Part shown: positions 55,463 to 64,000 of the stretch, piece after piece
How positions within the stretch are numbered: position 1 is the stretch's first letter
Layout of the letters: each line of letters begins with the position of its first letter
Notes under the pieces: model-generated
Seen by the model: only the letters and a program-made list of their open reading frames with translations
What the model was told of the DNA's origin: nothing
The model's database searches: none
Program-made: the position numbers and the translations under genes
Source: Nageia nagi
Lineage: Eukaryota > Pinophyta
Reading direction: 5' to 3'
Assembly: GCA_050084985.1 (NCBI GenBank)
Contig: JBITNC010000002.1
Location: 5,084,001-5,148,000, forward strand
DNA: 64,000 bases

Positions 55463-56746
55463 TTCTACAAAAGAAAGGTTAATTGATTAAAGCACAAGAA
55501 GCATCAACATACGATTTTCCAATACAATTGCAAGTAGCAAAATTATTCAACCATGTAACTAACAAACATTTAACTAACCATCAAGCATCTAACTATCATA
55601 ACAATTGCAAGTAACCAACCAATATAAACTAAACATGTTTAATATTGTTGCAATTGAAAGAAACTTGTAGAAATTTGTATTAAAGAAATTGACAAGTTGT
55701 AGGTTAGTTGCATTGTTGGGTTAGTAATTTGTAGTAAGTAAGTTGTATGTTAGTGTTAGCCGATTGTAAGTCATATTAGTGCACTTTGTTTAACCTTAAG
55801 TAGTTTGAAGGTTAGTAAGTCCTAATCTACAATTGTAGTTAACATTTGATGTTAGTGTTTGTAGTTAGTGTTGAAGTTAGTGCACATTTTACCATTGACT
55901 TAACTTAATTTGAGCATTTGTTGATTTTATAACCACAAACAAGGACAACCACACACAACAAGGGGTTAGTAGTTTCCTTAGTTTTGGGTTAGTTACATAA
56001 CAAGGCTCTAGGAACTTTACAATATGCTCAATATCAACACAAGTCTTAGCCATTTATCATAAAAAAAGGTTAATTAACACCAACTTTCTTAAGGAAGATT
56101 TAGTTCAAGAGAAAGAGCCATTTCCTCAAACATAAAAGCATTTAAGTCCACTGTATAGCGAGTTTGAAAATGAAGCATGCGGACTATGACTTCATTCCTT
56201 TGTCTCGCAAGGATTTTCCATTTTTGCATTTTGTCTTCATATTTTTTCTTCTTTCTTTTCTTCCAAAGCTTGTCCATCTTCTTATCAAGCATTTTCATTC
56301 TTGCAATAGGACTCTTTATTTTCTTATGCCTAGAAGACATCACAAACACTCCTATTTGCATTTTCAAGAACAAGGTTAGGGCAAGGAGTAAGAAAGAATA
56401 TATTTGCATATATTTAAGTACAAATTATAACAAGGATTAATTATCTTCCCCCTTTTTTAAAAAAAAAATATTAACAATCCTTCAAACTCAAGTGTGGAAA
56501 GCTTAAGGAAGGCCTTCTATTTATAGGAGAAAATCTATGCACATGGAATGTGCAACCTTATGCCCATGAAATGGCCATGAGGTTGAGTGAAGAAGAATAT
56601 TAAATTCACTAAATACTTAAAAGGAATTTATGATACTTTTAAGTATTTAAGTGAGTTTAATTAGAGAGTTACATTACGAGAAGATTTATTATTCTTTAGA
56701 TACCTTCTAAAGAATAATATTTACAATAGTGCATTATTTATTCTAA
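55463..56746 (-). repeat. 5' LTR and leader of the minus copia element
   Basis: LTR start TGTTAGAATAAAT at 56746; the LTR/leader boundary could not be fixed because the 3' LTR is lost and no standard primer site was seen. The TATA box is at 56527-56517. An ATG at 56340 opens a Lys-rich frame of about 83 residues (M-S-S-R-H-K-K, K-K-R-K-K-K-K-Y) to 56089 within the presumed transcript leader. A poly-T/poly-A run is at 56452-56468. Confidence 0.6.
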
Positions 56747-57029
56747 CACTCTGCTCATATCAAAGAGGACAATACACATCACATGAGTTTTCAATATTCT
56801 TGAAAAAGAATGGGAATTGATGGCAATTGACCACATCATACACACCACAACAAAATGGAGTTGTTGAATGATGGAATCGTAACATTGTAGAGATGGTGAG
56901 AAGCATGTTGGAGGATGCAAAGTTGCATCCCAACTTTGTGGATTGAAGTTGTGAGGACTACAGTATATTCCCAAAGAGCAACGTATGAAGTTGGAAGACA
57001 AATCTAAAGGCTACAGGCTCATGGATCCT
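56747..57029 (+). pseudogene. Copia integrase fragment
   Basis: Plus frames read S-H-E-F-S-I-F-L-K-K-N-G, then S-Y-T-P-Q-Q-N-G-V-V-E and N-I-V-E-M-V-R-S-M-L, the end of the integrase core. Then D-K-S-K-G-Y-R-L-M-D-P stops at the solo LTR. The next residues, T-T-R-K-I-Y-E-S-R-N-V-I-F, lie in frame at 58288 beyond it. Confidence 0.85.
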
Positions 57030-58282
57030 TGATCCATAAACCTAGATGGGATAGGCTTAAGCAAAATAAGGATCACTCACACTTGGACTCCAAGTGCTTG
57101 CAAACTCTCACAAGAGAAGAGAAAATTATCAATTTATGAGGAAAATCAAAGATCGAGTAAGAAAACTTCACCAAAACACTCCTTAATTATTGATGAAGAA
57201 ATAAAAAGGTTTCACTCTCAAGAAATCTCTTACAATTTTCCATTCATCTCATAGAATACTCTAAATCTCTCATAAAATTTTCCCTATAAGTTTTCCCATA
57301 CATTGCCCACGCAATTGCACATGGCTCAAATGAGCTCCTTGGGTCCATTTTTATAGGCTCCATTGGCCTTTACAACATGTGATTTTCAATTTGGTAGGTG
57401 CTACCTCCTTTGAAAATCAAACATATCTTTTCTCATGTGTTTTGGACACCTTTGGCATTTAAAACATGAAAGAAATATACTCTCTTAAAAAACACAAAGA
57501 ACAAAAAATTAAAACTCCAAACACCTAACAATATGTCTTGGGCGAAGCAAATGGGATTTCGCCAAGTGTCAAAGGGCATTAAAAGTCTATGTGGGATGCA
57601 TCCCCATGCTTCAGATGCTCCAAAAAGCACCTCCCAATGTGCATTGAAATGTGTATGTAGGGTGAAGTGGACAACTGGATTGAAGGCCGCCATGTCATCA
57701 TAGTGGATACTTGGGCCTCCTATTTCCCCAACGTGTTTAAAAGAAAGCGGGCGCATTCTAGAAAGGAGGGGGTGGAGTTATTGGGAGGTTGCCACATGGT
57801 AGGCTGGTCCCCCCATGTGGACAACTCCACATTTGAATGTGCACCATATTTTGGGCTTGCGCATTTGCTTTACGCCAGTCACCATGCTCCATGTGAGCAT
57901 CCATGGTCTGCACACTATTTCTCTATGTTGGTTGTTGACGCAACATTGCATGCACAATGTTCATGTTGGTGTCAACCTCTATAATGACCATGTACCATGT
58001 ACTCCTTTACGTGCTCTTTATGGTGTGGATTTCTAGATCCACGTGCGCCTTATGATGCCTTTGTCCACTTCTTCCTGTGGCATGGAATGGGTCCTGCCTC
58101 GTTTTGGGTGATGACAATATTTTGTCTTTTTATTTATTTGTCTTTTTATTTCCCAACTTTGGAGGGCAATATCTTTCGCATACGGTAACGGATTTTAGTA
58201 TCATTTTTGTCGTTGGAAAGAAGAGAGAGGATTACAAGCATATGTAGAGATTACAAATTTTTGAGGATCCACTTTCGGATCA
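57030..58282 (-). mobile_element. Solo LTR inside copia integrase region
   Basis: Ends TGATCC...GGATCA are perfect 6-bp inverted repeats. The flanks ATCCT (57025-57029) and ATCCT (58283-58287) are a perfect TSD. Removing the 1,253-bp segment and one TSD copy restores the copia reading frame, which proves the boundaries. The minus strand carries GCCTATAAAAATGG (about 57354-57341), suggesting minus orientation. No similarity to the other LTRs in the window was noticed. Confidence 0.92.
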
Positions 58283-58287
58283 ATCCT

Positions 58288-60050
58288 ACTACTCGGAAGA
58301 TATATGAGAGCAGAAATGTTATCTTTCAGTGACCCTATCATCACTCATAATGATGAAGATATTGAGAGAGAAGTAGATCATGTTAAGTGTTTGCCACCTG
58401 ATCAATCCAGTCGACCAATTTGGTATAAGAAGACATTGCAGGATTCACATTTGAACGCTTTACTAGACACTTCTACTTCTAGAGCAAGGACACGTAACAT
58501 GGCTCAAGAGGAAGTGAACCTAGCATTAATGAGCACGATAGTGAATATTCTTGAACCTAAGACAGTTCGTAAGGCCCTTGATTTACCCCATTGGAAATCA
58601 GCCAAGAAGACTTGAGTATGATGCCTTGATGAGAAGTGGTACATGAAAGTTAGTACATCTTCCACCAAGGACGAAGGCTATTGCTGCAAGTGGGTGTTCA
58701 AGAAAAAGTGCAAAGCTCATGGAACACTCGACAAACATAAGGCCCAACTAGTTGCAAAGAGATATGCCCAAAAGGAAGACATAGATTATGAAAAGACATT
58801 TGCTCCCATAACCAAGATTACTTTTGCAATGGTTGCACAATTTGGTTGGAAGGTGCATCAGATGGGTGTGAAGAGTGCCTTCTCCAATGGAGACTTGGAG
58901 GAAGAAGTCAACATGTAGCAGCCTGAATGATTTGTTGTTGATCTAGGCAAAAGAAAAGTGTGCAGGTTGATAAAGTCTTTGTATGGCTTATATTAGGCTC
59001 CAAGACCCTACTACATAAAGATTGATGAGCACTTACTACAACATGGCTTTGTTAGGATTCCTTATCATCCTAATCTCTACCTTCAATAATATAGGAAGGA
59101 GATAGCTATTGTGGTTGTGTATGTCGATGATTTGGTCATCACGGGGAGTAATGAAGAGTTGATCCTATCTTGCAAAGATGACCTCAAGAAATCATTCAAC
59201 ATGACTAATCTTGGTTTACTTCATTATACTAAGAGTTTCATGAATGAAGCATACCAAGAGTTTGTTGGAGAAGTGTAGGATGACAAAGTACCAATCCATG
59301 CCCACACTTATTAAACCTGGTTTACATTTGTCATTTCATGATAGTTCTCCACAGGTAAATGCAACTCTGTATCATCAATTAATTGGAGGGTTAATTTAAC
59401 TTTCATATACCAGGCCAGATATTTGTTATGTTGTTAGCTATCTTTCTAGGTTTATGCACGAACCTAAGAAAGCACATTGGACATTTACTAAGCATGTGTT
59501 AGGGTATATTTATGGTACTAATAGTTATGGCTAAGAGTACAAGAAGAATGATAAGTTCTTTTTGACTGGATTCATTTATGCATAATATGGAGGATCCTTC
59601 GATGATAGAAGATCAATGATAGGATACACGCTCTTCCTTGGATCTAGACCGATTTCTTGGAGTAGCAAGAAACAAAGTATCACATCAAAATCCACTACAG
59701 ATTCATACTATTATGTTGTTGCAAATGTTGTTTGTGAGGCAATATGGTTACGTCGTATTTTTGCAAATATTGGAATACCACAAAGTCAACCTAGCATTCT
59801 GCACTGCAACAATTAGGGTGTACTGAAACTTATTCACAATCATATTTTTCATGAGCACACCAAACATATTGAGATACAAGTGTACTTCATTTGCGACCAT
59901 ATTTTCACTACACAACATTCAACTTCATTACATTTACACAAAAGACCAAGTTGCATATGTTTTCACTAAATCTCTTGATTGTGGAAAGTTTGATTACTTT
60001 CGAAGCTTCCTCTCATGTTTTTTGAAGTTCTAATGTATTATGGGGGGATA
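58288..60050 (+). pseudogene. Copia RT-RNase H relic
   Basis: After linker sequence the RT shows K-W-V-F-K-K-K, D-K-H-K-A-Q-L-V-A-K, D-Y-E-K-T-F-A-P, K-S-A-F-S-N-G-D, and the catalytic Y-V-D-D intact at 59120-59131. Just after L-G-L-L-H-Y (about 59225) a stretch of the connecting region is missing. RNase H (59616-60000) has S-K-S-T-T-D, A-I-W-L-R-R and H-T-K-H-I-E. A dozen or so stops show it is dead. Confidence 0.88.
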
Positions 60051-60140
60051 TGTTAGAATAATAATACATTAGTGGTTAATATAAGATAGTGGTTAATTAT
60101 AGGATAGTGATTAATCATAGATATATATTATTTTTAGGAA

Positions 60141-60587
60141 CCCTTTTCTATTTTTAGGTTTTCTCTCCTGTATTTATAATTGATTAACGAATGTAATAAA
60201 TAAAGTAAGCCTTGTATTCCAATTGTTCATTGATACTGTTTTGACTTTGATTCTCCGCCTACGCCTTGAAATTAAAAAAATGCTCCACAACATCACTTTA
60301 AATTTTCAAGAGGTATACCCACATCTTCCTTCAAACAACAATGAAAGTGAAAATATATTTATATTTTTTGGTTCTCTCTCTTGTATTTATACTTGATTAA
60401 GGAATGTAATAAAGTAAGCCTCTTATTCCAATCTTTCATGATAGTGTTTTGACTTTGATTCTTCACCAATGCCTTGAAATTGAAAAAATGCTCCAAGACC
60501 TCACTTTAACTTTTCAAAAGGTATACCCACATCTTGCTTCAAACATCATCAATGAAAGTGAAAATAGATTTTGCACCATCCAATGAG
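60141..60587. repeat. Chimeric tandem duplication: copia LTR fragment joined to copia integrase fragment
   Basis: Two units of about 208 bp lie head to tail, near 60146-60353 and 60354-60587. Each starts with LTR-like sequence of the plus copia (CTCTCTTGTATTTATA, AATGTAATAAA, AAGTAAGCC). It continues with minus-strand copia integrase sequence (TTTGATTCT, GCCTTGAAATT, AGGTATACCCACATCTT). The second unit runs on, interrupted by a solo LTR, into the minus copia at 61832. The fusion therefore formed first and the fused unit was then duplicated. Confidence 0.8.
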
Positions 60588-61831
60588 TGTCAGCACCCAA
60601 AATACAACTCAAGTGCAATATCAACAAATTCAATTACAATCACCCTGATGTCAGGCCTAGGGCATCAAACACAACCATTCAAACCCTCAAGATAGCAACG
60701 TTAGGACTAGGGCATCCACATAAAACATTAATAACACCAAGGTGCCAACGTCTAGCCCAATTATCCAGAAAACAAAGTACACATGCTCACAATGCCAACG
60801 TTTGGCTTACACATACATAATGAGACCAACACACCACAACGTTGCATACATGAACACAATAACAATATAACATGAGATCCAAAATCCCAACAACTGTATA
60901 TAAGATGTGAAATGCTCAACAATACATTACCAAGCCCAGAAGGGCTGACGTCCTCCAAGGAGCCAACTAGGGCACAATCTGCAAGTCTCTCACTTCTGGA
61001 ACAATATCGGAACCATGGGACAGTACGCTCCCTCAAAATCTGAATCCTCTCCACCGAAGGAGCCCTCCTCAAACCCTGGATAACCACTGAAGGTAGAACA
61101 ATACCTTGGAATACCACCGAGTGGGCAAGGGCGTTGCACCATTGCCGTAGACATTCAAGATCTCTTAGCCCGAACGCCCTCCTAGATGTTGCACCTAGGG
61201 AGATTGCTTAGCACCGCTAAGACTTGTTGTCCTTTGGACGATATGAAGAGTAATAATAATCAAGCATATCCAGTAATGAAGCTCCAAGGGTTAATATAGC
61301 CTTTCCAGATCTGGATTACACCTCAATGTCATCACCCAATCCCTCTCATGCCCCAACATTGGCACCTAGAAGTCAATTCAGGCCCAACATGGGTATCTAG
61401 GCCTCCCTAATGCTCCACGTGGACCCAAGAATGCATGCGTGGGTCTAAGAGGCATGCTTGGGTACTTAGGGGGGCAACATGGGTCTCAAGGGCCAATGTG
61501 GGGGTCTAGAAGTCTCCCCAAGGCTAGTGCAAGTGTACAAATGCTCCCAACCTCAACGTTGGAGCCATTAAGTGCTCAGCTATCCACTAGATGCTAAATA
61601 GACCTTGGGATTCCCATAATCATATATTGGGATCTCCAAGTATAATAAGAACATCTAATCTAAGCTTAGGAGGGAGATGTCCCACTTGGGGCTCATAGTG
61701 GGGTCCATTGACCCATTACATCTCCTATCCTAAGTTACTAACATGAAGGTACAATACATTAATAAAATATATTACAAGAGGAACCTATCGGACCTCACAA
61801 TTAACTACAACTAGACAAGGGGGACGTCACA
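60588..61831 (-). mobile_element. Solo LTR in copia integrase, family of the left-block LTRs
   Basis: On minus it starts TGTGACGTCCCCC and ends GGGTGCTGACA. A perfect TSD, ATGAG, lies at 60583-60587 and 61832-61836. Internal order and words (GTCAATGGACCCCACT, AAGTGGGACATCTCC, CTTGGAGATCCC, CCTTGGGGAGACTTCTAGAC) match the LTRs at 1018, 8136 and 11075. No internal region remains. Confidence 0.93.
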
Positions 61832-61836
61832 ATGAG

Positions 61837-63500
61837 AGAGTACCCACAAGTCCACATAGATTGGAATGAACAAGTTTCAACAAGTCCATAACACGTTGCA
61901 CCTTGCCTTTCTTAAATGACTCCCTATGATGCCTGCCAAGTTGACATCCGTCACAAATGTTAATAGGGGGCTTAAGTGGTGATGTAAGGCCCTCCATCAT
62001 GTTCCTTGAGCTTAAGAATCTAACTGAACAAAAATGTCCCATGCAATGATGACAAATAACTTGTCTCGTCCATAGATGCAACAGTAGCTCTCCATTCTCT
62101 TGGATGATGCTCGATGAAGCTCCTATTGCAATAATATCCTTGTTTTAATCATAGATCCCTTTTCAAAGTCAAACTTCGTACCCTTCTTCATGAGACAAAA
62201 TATAAAAAGAAGATTGGCGCTAAGATTCGACACATAGAAAACATTGGTGATGTGGCCATTGGAATGCTTCACAATCCCACTTCCCTCAATATAAAGATAT
62301 TTACCATCAGCAATATGGATAGTCTCCATGGATGGGCCCTTCAAGTCAAATGACTAAAGAAGGATTTATCTCATGTCATATGATGTGAGGCTCCAAAATC
62401 CATGTACCAAGAAGAATCTTTATAAGAAGTCCTCATAATAAGATACTTACCACGTACAAGTTAAGAATGGTTCTTGCCATTAAGTTGCTCATGAAGTCCT
62501 TTGTTATCCTCCTTAAGATCCACAAGTTGCTTCTTGAAACAATATTCTTCATTATGGCCTTTACCCTTGCAAAATCCGCTTACTTGCCCCTTCTACTTTT
62601 TCTTGAGGTTCTTGTTTTCAATGTTCTTAGATTCTCCTTTGCTATTAGATGATGCACATGTGTCATTGTTAGACTGCTTGTCCTTGAAATTGTATTTTCC
62701 TTTGCCTTTGCCTTTGCCTTTGAAGTACTTGCCTTTTAATGAATCTACCTTCATAAGATGAGCTTTTCTGAAAGACTTATCTTCAATCATGGAATCTTAT
62801 TCCTCCAAATGAAAGGATTTAAGGCATTGTGAAGATCATCAATCTTCTTTGGAGTTGTCATACCAAAGAGCTTTCCATGTTTGTGAAGATTCACAATATG
62901 TTCGAAGCATGGTGGCAAAAATTGGGTAATGTGCTCAAAAAGTTTTTCTTCACTTAAAGGAGTTTTGTTACAAGACTTGATCTTGTTTTATAAAGCAATG
63001 ACCTTTTAGAAGTCTTGGAGAATTTGATCACTTTCTTCAAAACGCAAGTCCAAGAGTTGCTTCTTGTATAAGATAGTCTCGTCAAGTCATATTTGGTGAA
63101 GGTCTTTTCAAGAATCTTCCACATTTCCCAAGGGTCTTCGTCCTTTACATCAATGACTGGGTATCTCACATCAGTGTTCAAATGCAACCTCAAGAGATTC
63201 ACAATCACCGTTGTATTTTCAATACCAATTCCAATTTCCAAAACTGCTTGCTTAGATCTTATCAAGGTACTTGTCAAGCTTCTATACGACAAGGTTAATA
63301 TGCATCTCATTGGATCATTCATGAAAATTGGATTTGATGAGTTTTGCGGATATTTTGTAGTCCATGATGTCAAGAATGCAAGTGTCAAAAAGATTTTGTG
63401 TAGCAACAAAAATTGGCAAAGTCAAGGGTTTAAACTTGCTTGGCAGGGTAGTGCTCAAAGAGAGCTTTCCGACAAATATAAAATTACTGAAAGCATACTC
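61837..63500 (-). pseudogene. Copia gag, protease and pre-integrase relic
   Basis: A frame at 62344-62123 reads H-I-A-D-G-K-Y-L-Y-I-E-G-S-G, V-K-H-S-N-G-H-I-T-N-V-F-Y-V, the protease tail and pre-integrase lead. A Lys/Gly run (K-G-K-G-K-G-K) encoded near 62690-62725 precedes the knuckle. Frames 63409-62954 carry W-E-M-W-K-I-L-E-K-T-F, a gag helix motif. Stops and shifts are spread throughout. Confidence 0.75.
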
Positions 63501-64000
63501 CATATGTCCAAGTTATACAATTAATTAAACAAAAAACCTCTTTTGGGAAAATTAATTGATTAAAAAGCTTACGGAATATGAAATTCTAATAAAAATTTCA
63601 CCAAATTAGAAAAAAAAGGCTATTTTTCAAATTTTAGGACAAACACAAGGGAACCTTACGTAGACCTGTAACTTGAAAATTGAAAATACTCTTAAAAACC
63701 TCACCAAAATTTGAATCTCAGGTCTGTAAGTTGCTGTAAAAAGTTGGTTCCAAGAGCAAGAGAATAAAATAATTTTTTAAATATTCACTAGCAAGCAATA
63801 AGGACCATCTTGATTTGCAATTGGGTTGAAAATCTTTATGAAAAAACAATTCCTAAATCTATAAAAAAAAACTTCAAACTCACAAATTTTGTAATCCATG
63901 AGTTCAAATCATGCACCATTTAATTTATTGGAAAGCTCTAAAACAGTACTTTCCCATGACAACATCCACAAGCTTGAATTTGACACCAAGGAAGGGTTGT
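63501..64000. other. Presumed copia leader, no gene seen
   Basis: AT-rich sequence upstream (on minus) of the gag-like frames. The only notable feature is the primer-like motif near 63977-63990. The 5' LTR is not visible and may begin outside the window. Confidence 0.4.

Larger units (their letters stand above)
46730..56746 (-). mobile_element. Ty1/copia retrotransposon, 3'-truncated and split by a Ty3 element
   Basis: On minus it runs from an LTR start (TGTTAGAATAAATAATGC, 56746) through leader, gag (start 55462), protease and integrase. It is cut by the Ty3 insertion (TSD GAGAG, 53142-53146 and 47181-47185) and resumes in RT to about 46730. The last part of RT, RNase H and the 3' LTR are absent. 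A TATA box (CCTATAAATAG, 56527-56517) lies in the LTR. The right neighbour is a plus-strand copia integrase starting at 56747, so this element probably inserted into that one. Confidence 0.82.
56747..60340 (+). mobile_element. Ty1/copia retrotransposon, 5'-truncated, split by a solo LTR
   Basis: The left edge is inside integrase (56747). The body is split by a solo LTR (57030-58282) and continues through RT and RNase H to the polypurine tract (TTATGGGGGGATA, 60038-60050) and an LTR starting TGTTAGAATAATAATAC at 60051. The 5' half and 5' LTR are absent. It carries many stops. The LTR end is obscured by the chimeric tandem repeat that follows. Confidence 0.85.
60437..63960 (-). mobile_element. 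Ty1/copia retrotransposon, 3'-truncated, split by a solo LTR
   Basis: From the right: a gag-like region (63500-62600) and a knuckle-like segment G-F-C-K-G-K-G-H-N-E-E-Y-C near 62560. The protease is W-Y-M-D-F-G-A-S-H-H-M near 62390, with T/S of the active site changed to F. Then come pre-integrase and C-D-G-C-Q-L-G-R-H-H-R-E-S-F (61940). After the solo LTR the integrase core resumes with F-I-D-D at 60560 and ends at 60437. RT, RNase H and the 3' LTR are missing. A primer-like TTGGTGTCAAATTC at 63990-63977 hints that the 5' LTR begins at or beyond the window end. Confidence 0.78.

Noticed and set aside
1-64000. CRISPR arrays, bacterial operons, tRNA or rRNA genes
   Set aside because: No regularly spaced identical short repeats, no Shine-Dalgarno-linked gene strings, and no tRNA or rRNA sequence was recognised; the DNA is plant nuclear.

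Overview
This window is nuclear DNA from a large-genome land plant. A seed plant is likely and a gymnosperm is possible, but nothing in the window fixes the lineage. The evidence is two plant genes with spliceosomal introns (one intron is about 4.6 kb) in a matrix of nested LTR retrotransposons, solo LTRs, and a decayed pararetrovirus-like (caulimovirid) insertion. No tRNA, rRNA, CRISPR or bacterial-type gene was seen.

Host genes (13.3-24.9 kb). On the + strand, four exons (13367-13425, 18000-18128, 20802-20937, 21085-21252) encode the C-terminal part of a plant class 3 lipase-like protein. The catalytic exons lie upstream and were not found. Converging on it on the - strand, 24334-24882 is the last exon of a chloroplast YGGT-family protein, most like CCB3, a cytochrome b6f haem-assembly factor. 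About 3.1 kb with no visible gene separates the two stop codons.

Left repeat block (1-12.7 kb). A solo LTR (1018-2258) precedes a 10 kb non-autonomous LTR element (2600-12656, TSD TGGAT). That element carries decayed gag and protease but no reverse transcriptase. A second non-autonomous element (8136-12271) is nested in its 3' LTR.

Middle block (26-46 kb). It holds an LTR-like edge (26063), a Ty1/copia element on - (28091-33992, short LTRs, RT active-site region deleted), a scrap of copia RNase H, and a third non-autonomous element (34833-39087). Next comes a caulimovirid-like insertion on - (about 39.3-43.5 kb) whose zinc-knuckle region is duplicated as a near-perfect inverted repeat. A decayed, highly charged coding relic of unknown family follows (43.9-45.4 kb).

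Right block (46.7-64 kb). A copia element on - (46.73-56.75 kb) is split by a Ty3 chromovirus with a chromodomain-like tail (47186-53141, TSD GAGAG). A 5'-truncated copia on + (56747-60.3 kb) is split by a solo LTR (57030-58282, TSD ATCCT). A chimeric tandem repeat (60.14-60.59 kb) leads into another copia on -, split by a solo LTR (60588-61831, TSD ATGAG).

The least explained signal is a module shared by the three non-autonomous elements. Each has a long repeat-rich, mostly hydrophobic reading frame ending at the polypurine tract, with a recognisably homologous C-terminus, and none has a visible reverse transcriptase or integrase.
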